Of a stretch of DNA of 64,000 nt, positions 35,518 through 43,462 are shown piece after piece. Location of the stretch: assembly GCF_023205015.1 (NCBI RefSeq), contig NZ_CP096258.1, positions 2,108,001-2,172,000 on the forward strand, given 5' to 3'. The translations under genes and the position numbers were made by a program. Within the stretch, counting starts at the first letter, position 1; every line of letters starts with the position of its first letter. Origin of the DNA: Providencia rettgeri. GTDB taxonomy: Bacteria > Pseudomonadota > Gammaproteobacteria > Enterobacterales > Enterobacteriaceae. The notes under the pieces were generated by a model. That model made no database searches. It had not been told where the DNA came from and worked only from the letters and a program-made list of their open reading frames with translations.

Positions 35518-35550
35518 CTGGCAGGTACTTGTATCTGCCAGTTTTCTTTG
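35518..35550 (+). terminator. Intrinsic terminator after mepM
   Basis: CTGGCAG / CTGCCAG with a 10-nt loop, followed by TTTTCTTT, 22 bp after the mepM stop codon. Confidence 0.8.
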
Positions 35551-35611
35551 TAATGCTCCCATAAACTATTATAAGCTATAGAAATATGGCTATTATTCAC
35601 TTGAGTACAGC

Positions 35612-36586
35612 ATGAATAAAGATCAAGACACTGATAGTAAAAAAGGCTATGTGCCAACGTTTCACCGCTCTTACCTTTTACCTAGATATTGGGGAGTGTG
35701 GTTAGGGGCTGGTATTTTAGCAGGATTAGCTTTCATTCCAGTTAAAGTCCGTGACCCTTTATTGGCTAAAATAGGGAAATGGGTGGGGCGACTCGCAAAA
35801 AGTGGTCGTCGTCGCGCTAAAATTAACTTACTTTACTGCTTTCCTGAATTGACAGAACATCAACGAGAAGAATTAGTTGATCGAATGTTTGAAACTGCAC
35901 CACAGTCCTTTGTTATGTTGGCAGAGCTATGTCTTCGTGGAGCGAACAAAACGCTAGCTAGAACGCATTGGCATAATCAAGAAGTTATAGAACGTTTAAA
36001 GCAACAGCAAAGTAATGTTATTTTTATGGTACCACATGGGTGGGGCGTTGATATCCCTGCGATGTTATTAGCAGCCAAAGGCCAGCAAATGGCTGCCATG
36101 TTTCATCACCAAAAAAACCCCGTTGCAGATTATTTATGGAATAAAGCAAGATACCATTTTGGGGGGCGCTTACATTCAAGAGAGGCGGGGATTAAGCCTT
36201 TCATTGCTTCTGTTAGGCAAGGCTATTGGGGGTTTTACTTGCCTGACCAAGATCATGGTGAAGAGCATAGTGAATTTGTTGATTTTTTTGGCACATATAA
36301 AGCAACTTTACCTGCAATCGGTCGGCTAATGAAGGTATGTAAAGCGAAAATTGTGCCACTATTTCCTGTTTATGACCATAAAACGCATCAACTGCATATT
36401 TATATCCGTGAACCGATGGATGATATCGATGGAAAGGATGATAAATATATAGCACGAAGAATGAATGAGGAGCTGGAGTATCTGGTTGCTCCGAACTTAG
36501 AACAGTACACATGGATATTAAAATTATTGAAAACGCGAAAAGAGGGAGAAATAGAACCTTATCAGCGAAAAGATCTCTATCGTTAG
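35612..36586 (+). CDS. lpxM: Lipid A late acyltransferase LpxM (MsbB)
   Basis: This 324-residue inner-membrane acyltransferase of the LpxL/LpxM family has one N-terminal anchor helix (GVWLGAGILAGLAFIPV), the catalytic HX4D motif HGWGVD (about residue 146) and a downstream GFYLPDQDHG block. It adds the secondary myristoyl chain to lipid A using acyl-ACP. In E. coli lpxM is directly followed by pykA; here a 6.8-kb insertion separates them. Confidence 0.95.
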   Translation: MNKDQDTDSKKGYVPTFHRSYLLPRYWGVWLGAGILAGLAFIPVKVRDPLLAKIGKWVGRLAKSGRRRAKINLLYCFPELTEHQREELVDRMFETAPQSFVMLAELCLRGANKTLARTHWHNQEVIERLKQQQSNVIFMVPHGWGVDIPAMLLAAKGQQMAAMFHHQKNPVADYLWNKARYHFGGRLHSREAGIKPFIASVRQGYWGFYLPDQDHGEEHSEFVDFFGTYKATLPAIGRLMKVCKAKIVPLFPVYDHKTHQLHIYIREPMDDIDGKDDKYIARRMNEELEYLVAPNLEQYTWILKLLKTRKEGEIEPYQRKDLYR

Positions 36587-36611
36587 TGCACTTAAATACA
36601 GAATCAATTTT

Positions 36612-36642
36612 AAACCATTACTTTTTAGTAATGGTTTTTTTA
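36612..36642 (+). terminator. Intrinsic terminator of lpxM
   Basis: An 11-bp stem AAACCATTACT / AGTAATGGTTT with a 4-nt loop and a run of T extending beyond the stem, 26 bp after lpxM. Confidence 0.9.
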
Positions 36643-37019
36643 TCTAAATGTGTACATTTATAGAAATACCTCTTTGAAAGTCAATGATTTTAAAAATGGT
36701 GTACGATTATCCGTAATAGAAATTTAGAGTAATATATTAATAATTGATAGTGATTTCATTCCTCTTTAGATATGTCACTAACTTTTTGTAAAGTAGTGAT
36801 AAAAGTAAGTAGCGTATATTTTTTATTTATTTAGCAGTAATCATAAAAATAAAGCACTCATATTAAAAATAATTCTTTACCTATCAAAAAAAAATAACGT
36901 AAACACGCTTAAAAATATGAACAAATACCAATCATTATGTATAATCACTTATTGGTGACGTATAAAATATGTTTCGATATTTTGATTACATAATAAAAGT
37001 AACTCCCAGATGAATACTT
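36643..37019. other. Very AT-rich region upstream of the LysR gene
   Basis: This interval is markedly AT-rich with several A and T tracts and no supportable gene, as expected for an H-NS-silenced promoter of acquired DNA. A TATAAT hexamer lies in TATGTATAATCAC near 36941. Just before the LysR start, CTCCCAG and CTTGGAG (37003-37023) can pair with one mismatch, burying the GGAGG ribosome-binding site. Confidence 0.45.
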
Positions 37020-37028
37020 GGAGGCTTA

Positions 37029-37886
37029 ATGGAAAAAACTCGAACTACGTTAGACCAATGGGTAACTTTACAGGCGGTAGTTGATTATGGTGGTTTTGCT
37101 CAAGCTGCTGAAATTTTGCATAGGACGCAATCATCAATTAGTTATACCATCAGTAAATTAGAGCAAACATTGGAAATTGAAATATTTTTTTTAGAAAAAC
37201 GCCGTGCAGTATTAACTAAACAAGGAGAACAACTATTAGCGTTATCGAGAGAGGTAATAGATAAAGCTATTTCACTAGAAGAAGTTGCTAAGTCATTCAA
37301 CCATGAACGAAATAATAAAATAAATATTGTTATAGATTCCCTATACCAAAGTGATGAAATACTCGAAAAAGTTGGCGTTCTAAGCCGCTACAGAAAAGAC
37401 TATAATCTTGATTTTCATCAGCTTTCACTAGCCAAGTCAGATATATTTACACTTGAAAATTATGATTTACTAATTACTCATCATTACATTGAATCGTTAA
37501 ACCCCATATTTCTTGAACAAGTTGAAGCTATATTTGTAACCCATCCAAATCATGAACTCCAACATTGCGTAGTTGATAATGTATTGGAATTAATGAAAAA
37601 AATGACGTTAATTTCGTTGGGGACTACAGATATAGATAGGGCAAGAAGCATTCAAACCATCCATGTTTCTAATGTGGCATTAGCTATTAAATTAACTGAA
37701 AACTCCCTCGGGTATTTATGGTTACCTAAAAATTTAATCCAGAAAGAATTGAATAATAACTCATTAAGAGAGCTAAAAACACCAAATAAAAAATCATTCT
37801 ATAGTTTTTATATGTATGTTAATAAAAACTCGATGGCGAATGAAATTTTAAAATATTATCTAATTGATGATGAAAAAGGTAAATGA
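37029..37886 (+). CDS. LysR family transcriptional regulator of the fimbrial locus
   Basis: This 285-residue LysR-type protein has an N-terminal winged HTH (about residues 8-66: LDQWVTLQAVVDYGGFAQAA, then RTQSSISYTISKLEQTL) and a divergent C-terminal effector domain. A GGAGG ribosome-binding site lies 4 nt before the ATG. It is transcribed in the same direction as the fimbrial operon that begins 171 bp downstream, so it is a likely local regulator. The ligand is unknown. Codon use is AT-rich like that of the fimbrial genes, supporting joint acquisition. Confidence 0.8.
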   Translation: MEKTRTTLDQWVTLQAVVDYGGFAQAAEILHRTQSSISYTISKLEQTLEIEIFFLEKRRAVLTKQGEQLLALSREVIDKAISLEEVAKSFNHERNNKINIVIDSLYQSDEILEKVGVLSRYRKDYNLDFHQLSLAKSDIFTLENYDLLITHHYIESLNPIFLEQVEAIFVTHPNHELQHCVVDNVLELMKKMTLISLGTTDIDRARSIQTIHVSNVALAIKLTENSLGYLWLPKNLIQKELNNNSLRELKTPNKKSFYSFYMYVNKNSMANEILKYYLIDDEKGK

Positions 37887-38057
37887 ATGCTGGAGATAAA
37901 TATAAATATTTTAGATGTAATTTAAAAAGATTCAATGTATCCATGTGTTAACTTAATTAAAAGTAAATGATATATTTTCCTCGCTCACCAGAGTGAGTAA
38001 GCTATTTATTCATAAAGCAATGATTAATTATTAAAGAACTATATTATAGGAACTATT
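37887..38057 (+). promoter_or_regulatory. Fimbrial operon promoter region
   Basis: A 171-bp AT-rich region between the LysR gene and the pilin gene. A small hairpin GCTCAC-cag-AGTGAG sits near 37984-37998. I found no pair of inverted repeats flanking a promoter, so there is no sign of an invertible phase switch. ATAGGA precedes the pilin ATG. Confidence 0.4.
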
Positions 38058-38579
38058 ATGAGTATTCTAAAAAAATCCCTAACAGTAATAGGGATTGCTT
38101 TAGCTGTTACATCTGCGCCAATTGTATTTGCTTCAGGTACAATTAACTTTACTGGGGAAATAACTGACATAGCTTGTACAGTTGATAGCAACTCCAAAAA
38201 TTTAAATGTTGACCTTGGAAAGGTATCTGTAAAGAGTTTAGCCACGCAAGGTGAAGTGGCAGGTTTAAAAGATTTCACGATTAAACTTGTAGATTGTCCA
38301 GCAAATTCCAAAGTAACTGTACAATTTAGTGGTACACGTGATACTTCAGACCGTGATATTCTTGCCATTAACCAAGCTGCTGGTGTTGCAAATAATGTCG
38401 GTATAGCCTTATTTGAAAAAGATGCAACAACACAAATAAAATTATTTGAAAATTCAAAACAGGTTGAACTCAATGGTTCAACAGTAGATTTAGATTACGT
38501 TGCTCGCTATAAAGCGACAGGCGTAGCCACTGCGGGTCCTGTTAATAGCAGTGCAGTATATAGCATTCAATACCATTAA
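38058..38579 (+). CDS. Major fimbrial subunit (chaperone-usher pilin)
   Basis: This 173-residue pilin has a signal peptide cleaved after VFA (about residue 25), an Ig-like pilin domain with Cys in ITDIACTVD and KLVDCPANS forming the usual disulfide, and the C-terminal VYSIQYH beta-strand read by the chaperone. It is polymerised on the cell surface by donor-strand exchange. It is the first gene of a four-gene operon (pilin, chaperone, usher, adhesin), typical for the main shaft subunit. The exact fimbrial type is not identified. Confidence 0.87.
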   Translation: MSILKKSLTVIGIALAVTSAPIVFASGTINFTGEITDIACTVDSNSKNLNVDLGKVSVKSLATQGEVAGLKDFTIKLVDCPANSKVTVQFSGTRDTSDRDILAINQAAGVANNVGIALFEKDATTQIKLFENSKQVELNGSTVDLDYVARYKATGVATAGPVNSSAVYSIQYH

Positions 38580-38583
38580 TTAG

Positions 38584-38608
38584 TGGAGGGTGACAATGTT
38601 TGCCCTCC
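38584..38608 (+). promoter_or_regulatory. Hairpin over the ribosome-binding site after the pilin gene
   Basis: GGAGGG (38585-38590) and CCCTCC (38603-38608) pair perfectly around a 12-nt loop containing the ATG of the mini-ORF. It may protect the pilin mRNA end and limit translation of the downstream genes; both roles are known for such intercistronic structures in fimbrial operons, but here they are inference. Confidence 0.55.
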
Positions 38609-38640
38609 TTCTAGCATCAATATTATGGTTATTTTTATGA
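38596..38640 (+). CDS. 14-codon hydrophobic mini-ORF coupled to the chaperone gene
   Basis: ATG 38596, 5 nt after the strong GGAGGG, opens a 14-codon ORF (MFALLLASILWLFL). Its TGA overlaps the chaperone ATG in ATGA. The chaperone ATG (38637) has no ribosome-binding site of its own, so re-initiation from this ORF is a plausible way of setting chaperone level. Whether the peptide has any function is unknown. Confidence 0.45.
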   Translation: MFALLLASILWLFL

Positions 38641-39308
38641 GAAAAATATTTTTTTCAATCTGTATATGTTTACTTTCTATTTCTAATATCTCTAAAGCAT
38701 CAGGCATTAGTGTCGGTGGAACACGTTTTGTCTATGAAGAAAATAAACGTGAAATTGATATTCCGATTTTTAATAGCGATAAAGAGAAGCCTTTTTTAAT
38801 TCAAAGCTGGGTTTCTCTCTTTGAAGGTGAGGGGAAAGCGCCATTTATTGCGACTCCACCATTATTTCGCATTGAACCAAATACACATGGTTCAGCTAGG
38901 ATTTCATACATAGGTGAATCTATTGGCTCAAATATAGAGAAAATTTATTTACTGAATATTAAATCAATACCACCGAAAGATGATAGTATTGAAAATGAAT
39001 TACAGATAATTATAAACTCACAATTTAAACTATTTTTAAGGTCGAAAGATATAGCGTCTTTTGATTTTGAGAAGGTTTTTTTAGTTGAGAAGCCAGATGG
39101 AATTATGATTGATAACCGAACCCCATACCATTTGTCAATAAAAAATATAATTGCTAATGGTGAGATTGTTGATGGCGCCAGATTAATATATCCATTTAAA
39201 AATGATTATATTCTTAAGAAAAAAATGAGTAAGGGTAATTCAATAGTTGTTGAGTTTATTAATGACTATGGGGCTCTCATAGAGAAAAAACTAATTAAAA
39301 GTATCTAA
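38637..39308 (+). CDS. Periplasmic fimbrial chaperone (PapD family)
   Basis: This 223-residue chaperone (from ATG 38637) has a signal peptide ending KASG, then a two-domain Ig-like fold: SVGGTRFVYEENKREIDIPIFN in domain 1, the F1-G1-type stretch IEKIYLLNIKSIPP and a shorter domain 2. It holds pilin subunits by donor-strand complementation and delivers them to the usher. Other in-frame starts lie at 38625 (ATG) and 38583 (GTG), but I prefer 38637 because the signal peptide begins there and the stop codon of the mini-ORF overlaps it. The usher gene follows 1 bp after the stop. Confidence 0.87.
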   Translation: MRKIFFSICICLLSISNISKASGISVGGTRFVYEENKREIDIPIFNSDKEKPFLIQSWVSLFEGEGKAPFIATPPLFRIEPNTHGSARISYIGESIGSNIEKIYLLNIKSIPPKDDSIENELQIIINSQFKLFLRSKDIASFDFEKVFLVEKPDGIMIDNRTPYHLSIKNIIANGEIVDGARLIYPFKNDYILKKKMSKGNSIVVEFINDYGALIEKKLIKSI

Positions 39309-39309
39309 A

Positions 39310-41796
39310 ATGTCAGCTTTCCATATCAAGAGTCGGCTTATCTATACTGAAGTTTTCACTGCGGTCAGTATTATATTATATGCGAGCAATATAATTGCTG
39401 AGGATATGTTTGATATTAATGCGATTAATACTGGAATTGAAAATCAAATTGCTGATGTAAATAGTTTAGGCTATCTATCTTCTGCAGGAGGACAATTACC
39501 TGGTGATTATTTTGTTGATATTTACATCAATGATAAACTGGTTGATAATAAAACAATTACATTTGTATTTGATAATAAAACTAAAAAATTACGTCCTAAG
39601 ATAACAAAAAAAATGCTGTTAGAATGGGGCGTGAAGAATTCTGCGAGTGAAAGGTTTTCATCAAGTGTAGAAAATGAATATTTAAGAAATATCGAACAAG
39701 TTATTCCTAGTGCTAACTATCAATACAAATTTGAAATGAAAAAATTGCTAATAAGCATTCCACAAATTGGACTAAAAAAGACAAGTCGGGGTTACGTTGA
39801 AGTAAATGAATGGGACGATGGAATTAATGCAGTATTTGTTAATTACACAGCAAGGTTTAATCAGTATTGGTATCAAGATAGGGACAACAGAGATAACTTA
39901 TTTTTAGGATTAAGAAGTGGTATCAATATAAATGCTTGGCGTTTACGTAACTATAGTACATATAAAAAAATAAAAAATGAAAAAAATTGGAATCATTTAC
40001 AAACTTATATAGAACGTGATATTAGACGTTTAAATAGTCGATTAACCATAGGGGAAACATCTTCAGATAACGGTGTGATGGAAAGTAACCCTTATCGTGG
40101 GGTGAGATTAGCATCTGATGAAAGTATGCTACCTCAAAGTGAAAGGGGCTTTGCACCAACAGTGAAGGGTATTGCTCAATCAAATGCGATTGTCACGATC
40201 AGACAAAATAGTCATATAATTTATCAAACAACAGTACCGCCGGGCGAATTTTCGATTAATGATTTATATCCAACGTCATTCAGTGGTGACCTTGACGTCA
40301 CTATAGAAGAAACTAATGGGATAGTCAGGTCGTTTATTCAGCCATTTTCAGCAGCACCGTTGATGCAAAGAGCAGGCGCGTTAAAATATAGTGTGGATAT
40401 TGGTAAATATAATGTTGATAGTGCACGGCGTAAGCCTAATTTTACACAAGTATCAGCAGCTTATGGGTTACCATGCAATTTATCTGTTTATGGCGGTTTT
40501 TTAGTTTCTCAAGACTATCAAGCATACACAATAGGTACCGGAGTCAATTTGGGTAATATGGGGGCAATATCGACAGATATTACACAAGCATCGACAAAAT
40601 TGATTGATAAAAATAAGGTAGAAGGGCAATCGTATCGGGTTCAATATTCGAAATATATTTCTGATACAGGAACTTCTTTTTCTTTAGCCGCATACCGTTA
40701 TTCAACGAGGAATTATTATGATTTTTCTGATTCGAATAATTATTTTTATCATATAGGGCGAAAAAAACAACAGTTTCAGGCGTCAGTTTCTCAATCATTT
40801 AATGGAATAGGTTATTTATCGGTGAATGGTTATCAGCAATATTATTGGGATAAACATGGTTCTGATACAAATTTAACTGTGAGTTTTAGCTCTAATTATA
40901 ATTCGATGAATTACAGTATTGCTTATTCTTATACTAAACAAGAATACTCAAAAACAAATGATCAAATGATGTCATTGAATTTAAATATTCCTTTTTATTT
41001 AGGAAGAAATAATAATTGGGCCAATTATAGCTATAACACCAGTAAAAATGGTGACTCTATTAGTTCATTAAGCTTTAATGGTACGCAGTTAGAAGATAAC
41101 AATTTACAATATGACCTAACACAGCGTTATAACCATAATCGTGATGAATACAGCAACTCGGTCAGTACAAACTATATCGTTTCATCGGGGGAATACAGCG
41201 CAGGTTATAACAATGACCCTAAATATCACTCTATCGACCTTGGTGCTACAGGGGCGCTATTATTGCATTCTGGTGGAATAACGACCTCACGTACGATATA
41301 TGATTCAGCAGTACTCATAAAGGCAGAAAATATTGATAATTTAAAAGTAAATAATGCACAGTCACTTTATACGAATTCGTCAGGTTTTGCAGTAATTCCT
41401 ACTGTTACTCGCTATGAACGAAATAAAATTAGTGTCGATACTGCAACATTAAGTGGTCACAATGATATTGCTATCAATACAGCGACAGTTGTGCCTACCA
41501 AAGGCGCAATTGTATTAGCCAATTTTCAAGCAAAACGTGGCGCTAGAGTACTATTAAAACTGGAACATGCAAGCAAACCGATTGCATTTGGTACACAAGT
41601 TTCTGTTATAGAAAATGAAAAGCACGTGACAGGAGGTATTGTTGCAAATGGTGGCGAAGTTTATTTAAGTGGCGTCCCAGAGAAAAGTGTCATCATTGTG
41701 AAATGGGGGAATAACCATAATCAGCAGTGTAAAGTTCCACTTTTACTTTCATTAAAAAATGAAAAAATTCAGATTATAAAACGAACTTGTGAATAG
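39310..41796 (+). CDS. Outer-membrane fimbrial usher (PapC/FimD family)
   Basis: This 828-residue usher has a signal peptide (cleavage near ASNIIA-E) and an N-terminal chaperone-binding domain (LPGDYFVDIYINDKLVDNK). A 24-stranded barrel follows with the plug and the conserved GETSSDNGVMESNPYRGVRLASDE segment. The C-terminal domains carry the GARVLLKLEHASKPIAFGTQV pattern and a terminal Cys pair (QQCKVPL, RTCE). It forms the channel through which the fimbria is assembled. Length is normal for the family. Confidence 0.93.
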   Translation: MSAFHIKSRLIYTEVFTAVSIILYASNIIAEDMFDINAINTGIENQIADVNSLGYLSSAGGQLPGDYFVDIYINDKLVDNKTITFVFDNKTKKLRPKITKKMLLEWGVKNSASERFSSSVENEYLRNIEQVIPSANYQYKFEMKKLLISIPQIGLKKTSRGYVEVNEWDDGINAVFVNYTARFNQYWYQDRDNRDNLFLGLRSGININAWRLRNYSTYKKIKNEKNWNHLQTYIERDIRRLNSRLTIGETSSDNGVMESNPYRGVRLASDESMLPQSERGFAPTVKGIAQSNAIVTIRQNSHIIYQTTVPPGEFSINDLYPTSFSGDLDVTIEETNGIVRSFIQPFSAAPLMQRAGALKYSVDIGKYNVDSARRKPNFTQVSAAYGLPCNLSVYGGFLVSQDYQAYTIGTGVNLGNMGAISTDITQASTKLIDKNKVEGQSYRVQYSKYISDTGTSFSLAAYRYSTRNYYDFSDSNNYFYHIGRKKQQFQASVSQSFNGIGYLSVNGYQQYYWDKHGSDTNLTVSFSSNYNSMNYSIAYSYTKQEYSKTNDQMMSLNLNIPFYLGRNNNWANYSYNTSKNGDSISSLSFNGTQLEDNNLQYDLTQRYNHNRDEYSNSVSTNYIVSSGEYSAGYNNDPKYHSIDLGATGALLLHSGGITTSRTIYDSAVLIKAENIDNLKVNNAQSLYTNSSGFAVIPTVTRYERNKISVDTATLSGHNDIAINTATVVPTKGAIVLANFQAKRGARVLLKLEHASKPIAFGTQVSVIENEKHVTGGIVANGGEVYLSGVPEKSVIIVKWGNNHNQQCKVPLLLSLKNEKIQIIKRTCE

Positions 41797-41804
41797 GAGT
41801 CGTC

Positions 41805-42827
41805 ATGAAGAATTTAGGATTAAAAATCGGCATTTCGTTACTTTTATATTTATATTCACAATTCGGAATTGCAGAATTTAGAGCTGAATTTACCAATCAA
41901 ACTGTTTATTCGAATAAAACACTTTATGTCTCACGGACATCACCTGTCGGTACATTCATTGGTTCTGTTGATTTAGGAACCCATTCATCATGGGTGTGGT
42001 GGAATGTGACAGGTAATACAGAAGTTGGAATATATTTATTAAGAGGATTAGGAAGCTCAAAGCATATTTCTGGTGTAGGTTCTGTCAGAGAAGTGGATAG
42101 CTCAGGTGTGGGTTATGCTTTACATGGTACAGTATTAAGCCCTTGTTCTGGTTCTGCGTATGTAGATGGAGTAAACACGAAAGATGGAAATATGAGTAAT
42201 AGGATAATCTGTGGGTCTAATGCATCTTCAGCGTTGTATGCGGTAAAGCTAAGGGCGGATTTTTATAAACTGAGTAATTATGTTAAAAGCCAAACTTTAC
42301 CAACAACTAATGCTGCAATGCTAATTTTATTTCATAATGGTTTTATTACTACAGATTTATATGGCAAAGGTGAACCAATAGTCAATATGGGGCCAATTAA
42401 TATTATTTCGAGTGGTTGCGAGGTTAAAAATAAGTCAATAGATATATTCTTCGGTAAAGTCAGCAAATCGTCATTTACGGGTGTTGGCTCAACGAGTCCA
42501 GAGAGTAAGCAAAATATTCAAATTCAATTAGATTGTGACCCGATATCACCCATAAAAATGACGTTTATTGGAACTCAAGATACAAGCCAAACACCAGGGA
42601 CAATCGCACTGAATAATTTAACTGATGAAAATACAGCGAAGGGTTATGGGATCCAAATAAAATACAACGGCCTACCAATAAAGCTTAATCAGTTAATGCC
42701 TATCGTTGAAAATAATAATGCAGGTCAATATAACATTCCTTTAGAAGCCGCTTATATTCAAACACACACAGCAACAAAGGCCGGAAAGGCAAACGGTACG
42801 TTGCAATTTAATTTACAATACCATTAA
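41805..42827 (+). CDS. Two-domain fimbrial tip adhesin
   Basis: The 340-residue protein has a signal peptide ending GIA (about residue 23). An N-terminal lectin-like domain of about 165 residues carries a Cys pair (LSPCSGSA, NRIICGSN). A C-terminal pilin domain follows (about 195-340) with ISSGCEVKNKSIDIFFGKVS, QLDCDPISP and the terminal LQFNLQYH strand. This layout is that of FimH-type tip adhesins. The receptor cannot be predicted. A TAGGAG ribosome-binding site lies between the usher stop and this start. Confidence 0.82.
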   Translation: MKNLGLKIGISLLLYLYSQFGIAEFRAEFTNQTVYSNKTLYVSRTSPVGTFIGSVDLGTHSSWVWWNVTGNTEVGIYLLRGLGSSKHISGVGSVREVDSSGVGYALHGTVLSPCSGSAYVDGVNTKDGNMSNRIICGSNASSALYAVKLRADFYKLSNYVKSQTLPTTNAAMLILFHNGFITTDLYGKGEPIVNMGPINIISSGCEVKNKSIDIFFGKVSKSSFTGVGSTSPESKQNIQIQLDCDPISPIKMTFIGTQDTSQTPGTIALNNLTDENTAKGYGIQIKYNGLPIKLNQLMPIVENNNAGQYNIPLEAAYIQTHTATKAGKANGTLQFNLQYH

Positions 42828-42879
42828 GTTCAACTCGCTCGACATGTCGCATCAGCGTAATGAAGAGCTTAACTTTTTT
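42826..42879 (+). terminator. Probable terminator of the fimbrial operon
   Basis: AAGTT and CTC (42826-42836) pair with GAG and AACTT (42865-42875), enclosing an inner GACATGTC palindrome, and a run of six T follows. The stem is interrupted, so confidence is moderate. Confidence 0.5.
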
Positions 42880-42981
42880 GCATAACTTTTTTTTAACCAT
42901 TATTTTGCGCTTTATCTTAACTCATCAATAACCTGAGGTAGGTTATAATTAGCTTTTTCAATAACTAAGTTGGGGAAGACT

Positions 42982-43410
42982 ATGGCATTTGATCGTATGG
43001 ATTGGCACTACGGTGGTGATTATCCTGCAGAACTACCTACTGTGAATGGAGGCACCCATATTGGCTTTTATTTGACATGGATTATTCATAATAATTTAGT
43101 CGGAGAATTTCATGTTGAGGAATCAGCGGAAGAGCTGGAATTAGTTAAAACTCGAAAGCTCGATGGACGTGAATTTTTGATAACAATGTGTGATGAAAAA
43201 TTTATAGATGAAGATTTAAGTGATGAGGGCAATGCTTTTACTCAGTTCTATTATGCAGCAGAAGAGAAAGGCTACTTTGAAGATTATGAACGTGTTCTTA
43301 AAGGTAATTTACCGACAACTTACCATATAGAAAACTCATGGGAAAATTACGATAAAATTGCACCCGTAATTAGCGAAGCATATATCAAATGGAAACAGGG
43401 TCAAGACTAG
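42982..43410 (+). CDS. Conserved hypothetical protein, DUF7832-like
   Basis: This 142-residue acidic cytoplasmic protein starts MAFDRMDWHYGGDYP, with NGGTHIGFYLTWII and a C-terminal YHIENSWENYDKIAPVI. I recognise this as a small conserved family (DUF7832-type) found scattered in bacteria; the function is unknown, and an immunity-like role is only a guess. ATG 42982 follows GGGGAAG. It stands alone between the fimbrial operon and the convergent pykA, so it is probably part of the insertion between lpxM and pykA. Confidence 0.65.
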   Translation: MAFDRMDWHYGGDYPAELPTVNGGTHIGFYLTWIIHNNLVGEFHVEESAEELELVKTRKLDGREFLITMCDEKFIDEDLSDEGNAFTQFYYAAEEKGYFEDYERVLKGNLPTTYHIENSWENYDKIAPVISEAYIKWKQGQD

Positions 43411-43424
43411 ATAGAGTATTAATA

Positions 43425-43456
43425 TAAAATAAAGCCCCCACCCATAGGCGAGGGCT
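43425..43456 (-). terminator. Intrinsic terminator of pykA
   Basis: On the minus strand, AGCCCTCGCC / GGTGGGGGCT form a 10-bp stem with two G-U pairs and a short loop, followed by TTATTTT. Confidence 0.75.
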
Positions 43457-43462
43457 AAACAA

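Noticed and set aside
37887..38057. Invertible phase switch in front of the fimbrial operon
   Set aside because: I looked for inverted repeats flanking a promoter segment and found only a small local hairpin; no recombinase gene is present.
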